The notes beneath the pieces were generated by a model. That model saw nothing but the letters and a program-made list of their open reading frames with translations. It made no database searches and was not told the DNA's origin. Below are positions 10,091 to 18,572 of a DNA stretch of 64,000 bases, in pieces. A program made the position numbers and the translations under genes. The stretch spans positions 62,001-126,000 of the forward strand of contig JAVJVY010000022.1 of assembly GCA_040220895.1 (NCBI GenBank), given 5' to 3'. Every line of letters starts with the position of its first letter. Positions within the stretch are counted from its first letter, which is position 1. The DNA is from UBA11591 sp040220895 (GTDB lineage: Bacteria; Bacteroidota; Bacteroidia; Flavobacteriales_E; Vicingaceae).

Positions 10091-10163
10091 CACGGGTGGA
10101 GAGACTCGAACTCCCAGCCAATGGTTTTGGAGACCACTACTCTACCAATTGAGCTACACCCGT
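10091..10163 (-). tRNA. tRNA-Trp (CCA)
   Basis: 73-base cloverleaf on the minus strand. The acceptor stem pairs ACGGGTG with CACCCGT and the discriminator base is G. The anticodon loop CTCCAAA gives CCA, and the T-loop GTTCGAGTC is present. It lies between tuf and secE, as in many bacteria. Confidence 0.96.
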
Positions 10164-10178
10164 TTTTTCAAAGACAGC

Positions 10179-10207
10179 AAATGAGGGAACACATGGCACC
10201 CTCATTT
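10179..10207 (-). promoter_or_regulatory. Hairpin between tuf and tRNA-Trp
   Basis: A perfect 9-bp stem (AAATGAGGG at 10179-10187 with CCCTCATTT at 10199-10207) around an 11-base loop lies just after the tuf stop codon. No U-run follows on the transcribed strand, so it probably protects the tuf 3' end or guides processing rather than ending the transcript. Function is inferred. Confidence 0.45.
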
Positions 10208-10223
10208 ACCGACTCCAAAGGAA

Positions 10224-11411
10224 TTACTTTAAAATCTCAGTCACCTGACCTGCACCAACAGTTCGGCCACCTTCCCTGATCGCAAAACGCAAACCTTTAT
10301 TCAAGGCAACGGGTACGATCAATTTTACAGTGATAGAAACGTTGTCACCAGGCATAACCATTTCCCTTCCTTCCTCAAGGAATATTTCTCCAGTAACATC
10401 TGTAGTTCTTACGTAGAACTGCGGTCTGTATTTGTTGTGGAATGGAGTGTGACGTCCACCTTCTTCTTTTTTAAGGATGTAAACCTCGGCTTTGAATTCA
10501 GTGTGAGGAGTAATACTGCCAGGTTTGGCAATCACCATACCCCGTCGAATATCGGTTTTTTCAATTCCTCTTAAAAGAAGACCAACGTTGTCACCAGCTT
10601 CTCCTCTGTCAAGAATCTTTCTGAACATCTCAACACCGGTTACAACTGATTTTTGGTTTGCTTCTTCCATACCCATGATCTCAACTTCTTCACCAGAATT
10701 GATCACTCCGGTTTCAATTCTTCCGGTGGCCACTGTACCACGACCCGTGATCGAGAATACGTCTTCAACGGGCATCAAGAATGGCTTGTCGATCTCACGT
10801 GGAGGAATCTCAATATAGGTGTCAACGGCATCCATCAATTCTTCTACCGTTTTAACCCATTTTTCTTCACCGTTCAATGCGCCTAAGGCCGAACCTTGAA
10901 TAATAGGCGTATTGTCACCATCGTATTCGTAAAAGCTAAGAAGCTCACGGATTTCCATTTCGACCAGTTCCAGCAATTCTGCATCGTCGACCATGTCAAC
11001 CTTGTTCATGAAAACAACAATACGTGGAACTCCTACTTGACGACCAAGAAGGATGTGCTCTCTGGTTTGTGGCATAGGACCATCAGTAGCGGCAACAACC
11101 AAAATAGCTCCGTCCATCTGAGCGGCACCAGTAACCATATTCTTTACGTAATCAGCGTGACCAGGGCAGTCAACGTGAGCATAGTGACGCTTTTCCGTCG
11201 CGTATTCAACGTGAGCCGTATTAATCGTAATACCCCGTTCTTTCTCTTCAGGTGCATTATCGATGGATGCGAAATCCTTGATTTCTGCCAGACCCTTTCC
11301 AGCAAGAACCGTAGTGATCGCAGCTGTCAATGTTGTCTTTCCGTGGTCAACGTGACCAATGGTACCTATATTTAGGTGTGGTTTTGACCGGTCAAAATTT
11401 TCCTTAGCCAT
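10224..11411 (-). CDS. tuf: Elongation factor Tu
   Basis: GTPase that delivers aminoacyl-tRNA to the ribosome. The 395 residues show the G1 P-loop GHVDHGKTT (about 18-26), G3 DCPGHADY (about 80-87) and G4 NKVD (about 135-138), then the beta-barrel domains 2 and 3 ending in GGRTVGAGQVTEILK. It is placed between four upstream tRNA genes and tRNA-Trp/secE, the same order as tufB in E. coli. It is probably transcribed together with the flanking tRNAs from the promoter at 11908-11938. Confidence 0.98.
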   Translation of the reverse strand: MAKENFDRSKPHLNIGTIGHVDHGKTTLTAAITTVLAGKGLAEIKDFASIDNAPEEKERGITINTAHVEYATEKRHYAHVDCPGHADYVKNMVTGAAQMDGAILVVAATDGPMPQTREHILLGRQVGVPRIVVFMNKVDMVDDAELLELVEMEIRELLSFYEYDGDNTPIIQGSALGALNGEEKWVKTVEELMDAVDTYIEIPPREIDKPFLMPVEDVFSITGRGTVATGRIETGVINSGEEVEIMGMEEANQKSVVTGVEMFRKILDRGEAGDNVGLLLRGIEKTDIRRGMVIAKPGSITPHTEFKAEVYILKKEEGGRHTPFHNKYRPQFYVRTTDVTGEIFLEEGREMVMPGDNVSITVKLIVPVALNKGLRFAIREGGRTVGAGQVTEILK

Positions 11412-11491
11412 GACTTATTCTAGTTTATTATATTTAGTTAATTAACAATTGTTTAATCTTCAATTTCTTTTCAAATCCTTTCAAAGCTTTG

Positions 11492-11563
<72 letters not shown>

Positions 11564-11582
11564 TTAATACTGCTCAATATTG

Positions 11583-11656
11583 AGCGGGAAACGGGATTCG
11601 AACCCGCGACCCTCAGCTTGGAAGGCTGATGCTCTAGCCAACTGAGCTACTCCCGC
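11583..11656 (-). tRNA. tRNA-Gly (TCC)
   Basis: 74-base cloverleaf. The acceptor stem GCGGGAG pairs with TTCCCGC. The anticodon loop CTTCCAA gives TCC, and the T-arm GGGTTCGAATCCC is intact. Confidence 0.95.
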
Positions 11657-11662
11657 TTAACG

Positions 11663-11744
11663 TGGGGAGAGCAGGATTCGAACCTACGAAGGCGTAGCCA
11701 ACAGATTTACAGTCTGTCCTCGTTGACCGCTTGAGTATCTCCCC
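11663..11744 (-). tRNA. tRNA-Tyr (GTA)
   Basis: 82-base class II tRNA with a long variable arm. The acceptor stem GGGGAGA pairs with TCTCCCC and the discriminator is A. The anticodon stem ACAGA/TCTGT region encloses GTA. Confidence 0.95.
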
Positions 11745-11775
11745 GAAACTCAGTTCATTATATTTAAAGAACAAG

Positions 11776-11849
11776 AGCCGATGGAGGGACTCGAACCCCC
11801 GACCGGCTGATTACAAATCAGCTGCTCTAGCCAACTGAGCTACATCGGC
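11776..11849 (-). tRNA. tRNA-Thr (TGT)
   Basis: 74-base cloverleaf. The acceptor stem GCCGATG pairs perfectly with CATCGGC. The anticodon loop TTTGTAA gives TGT. It is the first gene of the long minus-strand operon, about 50 bases after the predicted transcription start. Confidence 0.95.
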
Positions 11850-11907
11850 AATCGAGCCTATATGCCTGAATTCTAAACAGAAATACAGACCCCCCAAAAA
11901 AGGTCTG

Positions 11908-11938
11908 CAAATGTATGAAAGATTTGTTTAAGTACAAA
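11908..11938 (-). promoter_or_regulatory. Promoter of the tRNA-tuf-secE-nusG-rpl-rpoBC operon
   Basis: On the minus strand TTTG (11938-11935), a 19-base spacer and TACATTTG (11915-11908) match the known Bacteroidota consensus TTTG-N19-TAnnTTTG exactly. Transcription would begin near 11901. A 6-bp dyad (CAGACC 11886-11891, GGTCTG 11902-11907) spans the predicted start point and abuts the -7 box; it may be an operator or chance. Confidence 0.72.
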
Positions 11939-11967
11939 CAATCAAAAAGAAAAATAAAACGCGTGGA

Positions 11968-12276
11968 TTAGTTGCCCCATATTTTCTCCTTTCTTTTCTT
12001 CAATTGGCGTCTCAGAGCCTCAATGGTGCTATCAGTTGCTTCCTCAAAAGTCCTGGAATTCTTTTTCGCAAACAAGTCATTTCCCGGTATGACCAACTTG
12101 ATTTCGACGACTTTGTTTTCAAGATTGGAATCGTTCTCGAGTTTAAGGAAGATTTCGGCTTCAATCACTTGATCAGACATCTTGACCAATTTTTGAACTC
12201 GCTCTTCTATAAAAGCCTCTAATTTGGCATCGGCATCGAAATGAATGGAGTGGAAAATTATTTTTATCGTTGACAT
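11968..12276 (-). CDS. hpf: Ribosome hibernation promoting factor, short form (HPF/RaiA family)
   Basis: Small protein that binds the 30S A/P-site region and inactivates ribosomes under stress or starvation. Its 102 residues correspond to the short family form: beta-alpha-beta-beta-beta-alpha fold, with IKIIFHSIHFDADAKLEAFIEERV at the start (first 20 residues most conserved) and the C-terminal helix EATDSTIEALRRQLKKRKEK that contacts rRNA. The C-terminal dimerisation domain of long HPF is absent. It follows the XerC-type recombinase gene by 12 bp, so both likely share a transcript. Confidence 0.9.
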   Translation of the reverse strand: MSTIKIIFHSIHFDADAKLEAFIEERVQKLVKMSDQVIEAEIFLKLENDSNLENKVVEIKLVIPGNDLFAKKNSRTFEEATDSTIEALRRQLKKRKEKIWGN

Positions 12277-12288
12277 AGTTTTTAACGT

Positions 12289-13176
12289 TTAGGCTTTGGG
12301 ATGAGCCTGTTTATAAATTGACTTTAATTGTTCTATAGAATTATGTGTGTAAATCTGGGTCGCCGATAAGTTGGCATGACCCAGAATTTCTTTAATAGCA
12401 TTGAGGTCAGCTCCGTTGTTTAACATATGTGTGGCAAAGGTGTGTCGCAAAATATGAGGACTTCGCTTTTGAGCTGTCGAAACTTTTGAGAGATGGTTTC
12501 GGACAAGTCGATACACGAAATTAGGATAAAGTGGCTTTCGGGCATCGGTGAGCAACAGATATGTTTTGTCTAAATCGGCAGGCTCTAGTTTCAATTGATT
12601 GCGATATTCACTTATTAACGAGGTGAGTTCGGTATTAATAGGTATAATTCTTTCTTTATTTCCTTTACCCAGAACCTTGAGTGTTCTATTGTATTCATCA
12701 TAAAACGAGGCTCGAAGGCCTATCAACTCACTTCTCCGCATTCCAGTATAATAGAGCAACATGATAACCAGGCGATCCCGTTTTCCTGAAAGAGAATCTT
12801 CGAATAACTCATTTGAAAGTAACTCCCGCATGACTTCCTGGTCAACAAATCCAGGTAAGCGCGATTTTACTTTCGGAGAAAGCACCTTGGTCATTGGATT
12901 GATAGAAATCAATCCTTCACGCAGAAGATAGCGATAAAAAGATTTAAGGCTCGACAATTTGCGATTTACTGATCTGGCCATTTGTTCGTTGTCCATCAAT
13001 TCTATGACCCAAGAACGAACCATGACAGAATTGACCTTTATAAGATTGTCTTCGTTATAACTACTCTTTACAAAATCAACAAATTGGGTCAAGTCAGTTG
13101 TGTAGGCCTTCAGAGTATGCTCTGAATAGCGTTTTTCGGCACTTATATAGTCCAGAAATCCATTGATCAAATCCAA
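12289..13176 (-). CDS. xerC: Tyrosine recombinase XerC-type
   Basis: Site-specific recombinase that resolves chromosome dimers at dif with a XerD partner. The 295 residues hold an N-terminal SAM-like core-binding domain (about 1-90, EKRYSEHTLKAYTTDL) and the C-terminal catalytic domain. Visible catalytic residues are Arg in GMRRSELIGLR, Lys in GKGNKERIIPI, His/Arg in SPHILRHTFATHML, His in LGHANLSATQIYTH and the Tyr of that segment. It lies between rpsU and hpf in a housekeeping context, with no att-like repeats, so it is a chromosomal Xer rather than a phage integrase. XerC versus XerD cannot be decided with certainty. Confidence 0.88.
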   Translation of the reverse strand: MDLINGFLDYISAEKRYSEHTLKAYTTDLTQFVDFVKSSYNEDNLIKVNSVMVRSWVIELMDNEQMARSVNRKLSSLKSFYRYLLREGLISINPMTKVLSPKVKSRLPGFVDQEVMRELLSNELFEDSLSGKRDRLVIMLLYYTGMRRSELIGLRASFYDEYNRTLKVLGKGNKERIIPINTELTSLISEYRNQLKLEPADLDKTYLLLTDARKPLYPNFVYRLVRNHLSKVSTAQKRSPHILRHTFATHMLNNGADLNAIKEILGHANLSATQIYTHNSIEQLKSIYKQAHPKA

Positions 13177-13221
13177 CGCTAAAGCTTAAGGTATTGCTAA
13201 ATTTACTAAAAAAAATAGGGC

Positions 13222-13247
13222 AAAAAAAAGACCCGTTCATACGGGTC
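13222..13247 (-). terminator. Rho-independent terminator of rpsU
   Basis: On the minus strand GACCCGT, loop ATGA, ACGGGTC is followed directly by eight T residues. This perfect 7-bp stem plus U-run lies 25 bp after the rpsU stop and before xerC. Confidence 0.9.
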
Positions 13248-13271
13248 CAAGTTTCTTTAAGCGGAACAATT

Positions 13272-13463
13272 TTATTGGTCTTCCAGTTGCATTTGTTCTT
13301 TGTAGATCGCTTTGATCTTAGTTTCGCGTTTTACGATCGACGGTTTGGTAAAACTCTGACGGGCTCTTAATTGCTTCATAACGCCTGTGCGTTCAAATTT
13401 CTTTTTGAACTTCTTAAGCGCTCTGTCAATGTTTTCGCCTTCTTTAACGGGAATAATTAGCAT
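13272..13463 (-). CDS. rpsU: 30S ribosomal protein S21
   Basis: Small basic ribosomal protein of 63 residues. It carries the family core EGENIDRALKKFKKKFERTG and an Arg/Lys-rich tail. Bacteroidota S21 sequesters the anti-Shine-Dalgarno of 16S rRNA together with other proteins, in keeping with the lack of Shine-Dalgarno sites in this window (known biology, not shown here). A -7-like box TAAATTTG is present on the minus strand at 13492-13485, but no good -33 partner. A strong terminator follows at 13222-13247. Confidence 0.93.
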   Translation of the reverse strand: MLIIPVKEGENIDRALKKFKKKFERTGVMKQLRARQSFTKPSIVKRETKIKAIYKEQMQLEDQ

Positions 13464-13515
13464 ATTATAACTCTTTTAGGGTGGCAAATTTAATGGATTT
13501 TTTTTAATCCTCGCT

Positions 13516-14655
13516 TTATTTTAAAATTTCCCTCGAAATCACGAGTTTCTGAATCTCAGAGGTTCCCTCACCAATGGTGCACAACTTGGAGTCGCGGTAG
13601 AATTTTTCTACCGGGAAATCTTTCGTGTATCCGTATCCACCAAATATCTGGACGGCTTCGGTAGATACCTTAACTGCAACTTCCGAGGCCATGTATTTGG
13701 CCATGGAAGATAGTTTTGTGACACTCGCCCCTTTATTTTTCAATTCAGAAGCTTTACTTATCAACAAGCGACTCGCTTCTATTTCTGTTGCCATGTCGGC
13801 AATTTTAAAGGAGATGGCCTGAAAGTTCGCTATTGGACGACCAAACTGCTCTCGCTCCTTGGAATATTTAATAGCCGCGTCGAGAGCTCCCTGAGCAATT
13901 CCCAAAGAAAGCGCCGCAATACTTATACGTCCCCCATCCAAGACTTTCATTGCCTGAACAAATCCATCACCGATGTTGCCCAAAATATTCGCTTTTGGAA
14001 CCCGGCAATCTTCAAAAACCAATTCCGTGGTTTCCGAAGCCCTCATGCCTAATTTGTTTTCTTTTTTTCCCGCACTGAATCCAGGGGTTCCTTTCTCAAC
14101 CACAATGGCCGTCATTCCGCGTGAATCTCCCTTTTCACCAGTTCGAACAATCACAACGGCGAGGTGACCCGATTTACCGTGAGTAATGAAATTCTTTGTG
14201 CCATTTATTATCAGATCGTCACCGTCTTCTTTAGCAACGGTCATCATTCCCGCGGCATCTGATCCGGTCACCGACTCTGTCAAGCCCCAAGCCCCGATCC
14301 ATTCAGCCGTAGCAAGCTTGGGTAGCCACTTTTTTTTCTGATCGTCATTACCGAATAACATGATATGACCAGTGCACAGAGAATTGTGAGCTGCAACCGA
14401 CAATCCCACTGAGCCACATACTCTGGCAATCTCGGAAATGACTAAAACGTATTCGTGATAACCAAGTCCTGAACCTCCGTATTCGTGAGGTACCAACACT
14501 CCCATCATTCCAAGATCACCTAGTTTCTTGAAAACTTCTATTGGAAAGGTCTGGTTCTCATCCCACTCCATCACGTGCGGGCGAATGTGCTTTTCGGCAA
14601 ATTGAGCTGCAGTATCCTTTATTAATTGTTGGTTTTCGGTAAGATTAAAGTCCAT
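13516..14655 (-). CDS. Acyl-CoA dehydrogenase
   Basis: FAD-dependent enzyme that introduces the alpha-beta double bond into acyl-CoA thioesters. The 379 residues span the three usual domains: N-terminal helices (1-115), the middle beta domain with AWGLTESVTGSDAAGM and FITHGKSG, and the C-terminal helical domain with REQFGRPIANFQAISFKIADMA and QIFGGYGYTKDFPVEKFYRD. The catalytic Glu is probably in the IGEGTSEIQ segment near the C-terminus, as in short- and branched-chain types. It stands alone between rpsU and the HhH protein. A -7-like TATATTTG lies at 14681-14674 on the minus strand. Chain-length preference cannot be read from the sequence. Confidence 0.93.
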   Translation of the reverse strand: MDFNLTENQQLIKDTAAQFAEKHIRPHVMEWDENQTFPIEVFKKLGDLGMMGVLVPHEYGGSGLGYHEYVLVISEIARVCGSVGLSVAAHNSLCTGHIMLFGNDDQKKKWLPKLATAEWIGAWGLTESVTGSDAAGMMTVAKEDGDDLIINGTKNFITHGKSGHLAVVIVRTGEKGDSRGMTAIVVEKGTPGFSAGKKENKLGMRASETTELVFEDCRVPKANILGNIGDGFVQAMKVLDGGRISIAALSLGIAQGALDAAIKYSKEREQFGRPIANFQAISFKIADMATEIEASRLLISKASELKNKGASVTKLSSMAKYMASEVAVKVSTEAVQIFGGYGYTKDFPVEKFYRDSKLCTIGEGTSEIQKLVISREILK

Positions 14656-14717
14656 GTTCGGTTAAATGAAGGGCAAATATAATTATGAAATCGCTGGGTA
14701 TCTCATTCTATTATTAT

Positions 14718-15614
14718 TCAGTTGATTTGAAAGCTAAGATAAGGACCAATGTTGCTTAGAATTGAGTCATTCATTAAATGTAAGTTCGTGAGGTCTTCGA
14801 GAAATCTGAACGGTCCATGATTATCGCGGTACCTCACAATAGACTGACAGAGCGCTCTGCTACGCAGATAAGGATGACGGTACAATTCTCGTTTAGATGC
14901 GGTATTTATTTTTACCATTTGCTGTATAGAATTACTATCACACTTGATATATCCAGAAAGCTCGTGGTACAAGCTATCGTCAATGCCATATACCTCACGC
15001 AATTGAGAAATACACACAAAACCCCCGAGTACCTCTCTGTACCTTATTATCCGACTTGCATAAACAGGCCCGATGCCACTTAATGAAATAAATTCCGAAC
15101 TATCAGCATGGTTTATATCTACCCTTATTCGCTCCTTTTTACCTAGAGCTTTACTTTTGTGGCCAGGTTTAATGCTAGCTGCTCTCTTGACTTGGATGAA
15201 CGGTTGTAAAACATTGAATAATGAGTCGTTTAGTCCGTAGATCTTATTTAGGTCAATCTTCTCTTTGAATGTTCCCCCGGCCTGACGATACTTAACAATT
15301 CTTTTTGCCAAGTAATCCGGTATTCCCATGGAAATGAGCATTCCTTCGCTAGCCAAATTAGGATCAAATGGCACTAACTTGAACTGGTCATGATCTTCTG
15401 GCTCAATATCGTTTTCAGATGCATTATTTGCTTGATGGCTTGCTGCAACAGAACGATAACTATCGAGTTTTTGATCTGATTTAAAAAAGTAGTCTTTTAC
15501 TTCAGAGAGGTGTGAAATGGAAATACACAACAAAAGAAAGTAGGCCAATCCTCGCTTTTCTGAGCGAGTTAGATGCCATAATTCACGTAAGTTCCTGCGG
15601 TGGTCTTGCAACAA
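14718..15614 (-). CDS. Membrane-anchored protein with three helix-hairpin-helix (ComEA-like) repeats
   Basis: 298 residues. A short cytoplasmic start is followed by one membrane segment (about 24-38, GLAYFLLLCISIS). Three ComEA-type HhH units follow, at about 83-135, 163-215 and 232-290. Each has the pattern N-x-A-[ST]-x-x-x-[FL] ... R-I-[VI]-[KR]-YR-x-x-x-G-x-F. ComEA-type HhH domains bind DNA without sequence specificity and take part in DNA uptake in competent bacteria; a role in uptake here is inference. The gene begins 7 bp after the AGCS symporter and is probably cotranscribed with it from the promoter at 17189-17218. Confidence 0.78.
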   Translation of the reverse strand: MLQDHRRNLRELWHLTRSEKRGLAYFLLLCISISHLSEVKDYFFKSDQKLDSYRSVAASHQANNASENDIEPEDHDQFKLVPFDPNLASEGMLISMGIPDYLAKRIVKYRQAGGTFKEKIDLNKIYGLNDSLFNVLQPFIQVKRAASIKPGHKSKALGKKERIRVDINHADSSEFISLSGIGPVYASRIIRYREVLGGFVCISQLREVYGIDDSLYHELSGYIKCDSNSIQQMVKINTASKRELYRHPYLRSRALCQSIVRYRDNHGPFRFLEDLTNLHLMNDSILSNIGPYLSFQIN

Positions 15615-15621
15615 AAGGGGT

Positions 15622-17169
15622 TTACTTGAAACGTTTGATTTCCCCGCTTTTTATCCGCTTAAAGTAACTCTGAAGATCTTTTCTGACTTCTGGTGCCAGT
15701 AGGTAAAGGCCCAAAACATTTGGGAAGGCCATGGCAAAAATCATAGCGTCACCAAAGTTGAACACCTGATCGGCACTAATGGCTGCACCGACGATGACCA
15801 ATAAGCAAAACAATACTTTGTATATGGTAATGGATGTCTTACTGGCTCCAAAAAGGTATGCCCAGGATTTCAATCCGTAATAGCTCCAACTGATCATAGT
15901 GGAGAGCGCAAAAAGTATCACTGCAATTCCAAGCACAATGGGGAACCAACTAATGGATTGTTCAAAGGCAGAAGAGGTAAGGCCAATTCCTGCGGCTGTA
16001 CCTCCTCTAGAAGCGGCTTCAAAAGCTTCCAGCTGGGTGTATTCACCGTAGTCGGCAAAAATAATGACCAAGGCTGTCATGGTACAAATTACAACTGTAT
16101 CAATAAAGGGTTCCAGCAATGCCACAATCCCCTCGCTGATCGGTTCGTCGGTTTTGGCAGCGGAATGGGCTATAGATGCAGAGCCAATGCCTGCTTCGTT
16201 TGAAAAGGCCGCACGCCTGAAACCTAGGATCAATACGCCTATGATTCCTCCGTATATGGCCTCAGGGTTGAACGCCCCATAAAAAATCTGCTTAAAGGCC
16301 CAACCTAAATGAGAGATGTTCAGAAGTATGACCGTCATGGCAGCGGCCACGTATATAGCAACCATGAATGGCACGATCTTGTCGGTCACTTTTGCTATGC
16401 TTTTAATCCCTCCAATGATGATCAACCCCACCACAATACTCATGATAAGACCAAAGATCCAACCTTTTTCATAAAAAATACTGGCTGTACCACCTGTCAC
16501 ATCTATAAGTTGTTGGGTGGCTTGATTGATTTGTACCATATTTCCACCCCCGAAAGACCCCCCAATACAAGCCACGGCAAAGAGCACGGCAAGCACTTTT
16601 CCCATCTTACCCATTCCCCTTTTGGCAAGTCCTTTTGACAGATAATACATGGGGCCACCAGAAACAGAGCCGTCCGGGTTTTCATTTCGATATTTTAATC
16701 CCAAGGTACATTCCACAAACTTTGAGCTCATTCCTAGTAGACCGGCTATGATCATCCAGAAAGTGGCGCCGGGGCCACCAAGTGATACCGCCAAAGCAAC
16801 TCCTGCGATGTTGCCCACCCCTACCGTTCCGGATAAAGCCGCTGTAAGTGCCTGAAAGTGACTAACTTCTCCAGAATCATCAGGATTATCGAATTTACCC
16901 CTGACTACATCGAGCGCATGGCCAAAAGCGCGGATATTTACAAACCTCATCCAAAAGGTAAATACAACTGCACCCACAATAAGCCAGATTAGCACAAATG
17001 GTATGTCCTTATTAAACACATGAACCGTAAAAAAAACGATCCCCTCTATGAACTCGGTAATGGGTTGAAAAAAAGAATTGATGGCCTGATCGACCTCCTT
17101 GATGTTTGGCAGCGAAAAGGAAGCCAAAGGAAATAGCAGCATTACCAAGTAAAGAAAGAGTTTTTTCAT
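15622..17169 (-). CDS. Alanine/glycine:cation symporter (AGCS) family protein
   Basis: Inner-membrane transporter using Na+ or H+ to import alanine or glycine. The 515 residues hold about 10-11 membrane helices after a signal-like N-terminal stretch. Family motifs include FQALTAALSGTVGVGNIAGVA (about 103-123), GGPGATFWMIIAGLLGM, FGGGNMVQINQATQ and RRAAFSNEAGIGSASIAHSAA, which are diagnostic of AGCS. A convincing promoter lies 20-49 bp upstream. The exact substrate cannot be deduced. Confidence 0.92.
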   Translation of the reverse strand: MKKLFLYLVMLLFPLASFSLPNIKEVDQAINSFFQPITEFIEGIVFFTVHVFNKDIPFVLIWLIVGAVVFTFWMRFVNIRAFGHALDVVRGKFDNPDDSGEVSHFQALTAALSGTVGVGNIAGVALAVSLGGPGATFWMIIAGLLGMSSKFVECTLGLKYRNENPDGSVSGGPMYYLSKGLAKRGMGKMGKVLAVLFAVACIGGSFGGGNMVQINQATQQLIDVTGGTASIFYEKGWIFGLIMSIVVGLIIIGGIKSIAKVTDKIVPFMVAIYVAAAMTVILLNISHLGWAFKQIFYGAFNPEAIYGGIIGVLILGFRRAAFSNEAGIGSASIAHSAAKTDEPISEGIVALLEPFIDTVVICTMTALVIIFADYGEYTQLEAFEAASRGGTAAGIGLTSSAFEQSISWFPIVLGIAVILFALSTMISWSYYGLKSWAYLFGASKTSITIYKVLFCLLVIVGAAISADQVFNFGDAMIFAMAFPNVLGLYLLAPEVRKDLQSYFKRIKSGEIKRFK

Positions 17170-17188
17170 GGATTCATTTGTGATTGGC

Positions 17189-17218
17189 CAAATATATAGA
17201 TTTATAAGAGCCAGACAA
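17189..17218 (-). promoter_or_regulatory. Promoter of the AGCS symporter - HhH protein unit
   Basis: Minus-strand TTG (17218-17216), 19-base spacer, TATATTTG (17196-17189), matching the Bacteroidota consensus. The start point would be near 17183, giving a leader of roughly 14 bases before the ATG at 17169. Confidence 0.62.
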
Positions 17219-17238
17219 GGAGAATACAGCCAAGCGAG

Positions 17239-18243
17239 CTACAAGGAGGAAATCTCAAGTGGCGTGCCCAAGACAAACAACTTTGACCCGGGATCCAATT
17301 CAGACGCATCTGATGGATTCACTAAATAGGTGCCATCCTCACACTTTAAACCGAGTATGATGACACCCGATTTATTCAATTCCTTTAATTCACCCAGTGA
17401 GTGGGGCTTGTTGTCTCCACTGAGGTCTGAACATAAGACCTCTTTTACATAGGGCTTTTCGGGGTCCTGCATGATAAGCTGATCGAAAAACTCGATCACA
17501 TCCGGCTTCAAGATCAATGAAGCCATATGAGCACCGCCAATCTTATCTGGCATAATGACGTTATCGGCTCCGGCAAGTTTTAGTTTTTTATAGGAGGTGT
17601 CATAAGAGGCTCTGGATATAATGGTTAAAAATTTATTCAACTCCCTGGCGGTCAGAACAGTCAAAAGATTGTCGGCATCATCGGGCATGGTGCAGACCAA
17701 GGCTTGGGCTCTTTCTATACCTGCGCTCAACAGCACATCGTCCTCTCTCGCATCCCCGTCGATGAAAAGAAAAGTAGAATTTTCCTGCAAATCTGAAACG
17801 ATCCGGGCATCTGATTCAACCACTATAAATGGCTTTTTATGCGCCTCAAACTCTTCAACGGCTCGACGGCCATTTCGTCCATACCCGCAAACGATGATGT
17901 GGTTATTCAATTTACCTATGGTCTTGTCCAATTTTCTTTCTTTATAATACCGCATTAATTCTCCATTGATCAAATAAGAAGAGATTGCAGTAATAGCGTA
18001 AGCGAAAATACCAAAACTAGTCATGATTAGAAAAGCGGTGAATAACCGTCCCAATTCACTCAAGGGATGGACTTCAGTAAATCCAACAGTTGAAATGGTG
18101 ATAATGGTCATGTAAAAGGCATCGAAGAACCTGAAGTTTTCGATCTGCATATAGCCCACAACGCCCACTAAGACCACAAAGAACAATGCGAAAAGGGCAA
18201 TGTTAATTCTGGAAAAGCGCCTGATCGACGGAAATAATCGCAT
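17239..18243 (-). CDS. Potassium channel with RCK (TrkA-N/TrkA-C) domains
   Basis: Two-helix K+ channel fused to a cytoplasmic gating module, 334 residues. Membrane helices lie at about 14-33 and 67-90, with the pore loop between them. The selectivity filter reads ISTVGFTEVHPLS, so TVGF replaces the canonical TVGYG. The RCK nucleotide-binding domain starts at about 113 with HIIVCGYGRNGRRAVEEF (GxGxxG Rossmann motif), and a TrkA-C domain occupies about 250-334. It lies 2 bp downstream of a PspC-domain gene, so both are translated from one message. The ligand (NAD, ATP or Ca2+) is unknown. Confidence 0.88.
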   Translation of the reverse strand: MRLFPSIRRFSRINIALFALFFVVLVGVVGYMQIENFRFFDAFYMTIITISTVGFTEVHPLSELGRLFTAFLIMTSFGIFAYAITAISSYLINGELMRYYKERKLDKTIGKLNNHIIVCGYGRNGRRAVEEFEAHKKPFIVVESDARIVSDLQENSTFLFIDGDAREDDVLLSAGIERAQALVCTMPDDADNLLTVLTARELNKFLTIISRASYDTSYKKLKLAGADNVIMPDKIGGAHMASLILKPDVIEFFDQLIMQDPEKPYVKEVLCSDLSGDNKPHSLGELKELNKSGVIILGLKCEDGTYLVNPSDASELDPGSKLFVLGTPLEISSL

Positions 18244-18245
18244 TA

Positions 18246-18467
18246 TTAAAGATCCCAGATATTGGATCTCCTTGCCCTGAATTGATCCTTTTGTTCCAAG
18301 AGAAAGGCAAGGATTAGGTAAATGATGACCGGTGAACCGAAAGTCAGGAATGACGCATAGATAAAATACAATCGAATTTTGGACGATTTCATTCCAATCT
18401 TCTCTCCGATGTATTCACAAACGCCAAATACTCGTTTCTCAACGATGGCTTGCATTTTTTCGATCAT
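18246..18467 (-). CDS. PspC-domain membrane protein
   Basis: 73 residues. The PspC domain comprises an amphipathic N-terminal part (KRVFGVCEYIGEKIGMKSSKIRL) and one long hydrophobic helix at about 33-55. PspC proteins in enterobacteria regulate the phage-shock response at the inner membrane, but small stand-alone PspC proteins in Bacteroidota have no settled role. It precedes the K+ channel by 2 bp, hinting at a joint membrane function. The ATG at 18467 is used; an ATG three codons later (MQAIVEK) is also possible. Confidence 0.8.
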   Translation of the reverse strand: MIEKMQAIVEKRVFGVCEYIGEKIGMKSSKIRLYFIYASFLTFGSPVIIYLILAFLLEQKDQFRARRSNIWDL

Positions 18468-18572
18468 CTTTTCCGAACCTTTTGATTCAACTACAAAATA
18501 ACGTTTTTTTGAATAAAGTTGTTGACTTTGATCCTACTCAACTGCGCGATAAAAAAATCAACAGGCCCTGGA

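Noticed and set aside
12289..13176. Tyrosine recombinase as a sign of an integrated element
   Set aside because: It lies between rpsU and hpf in a housekeeping context, has the XerC pattern, and no att-like direct repeats or phage genes are nearby.
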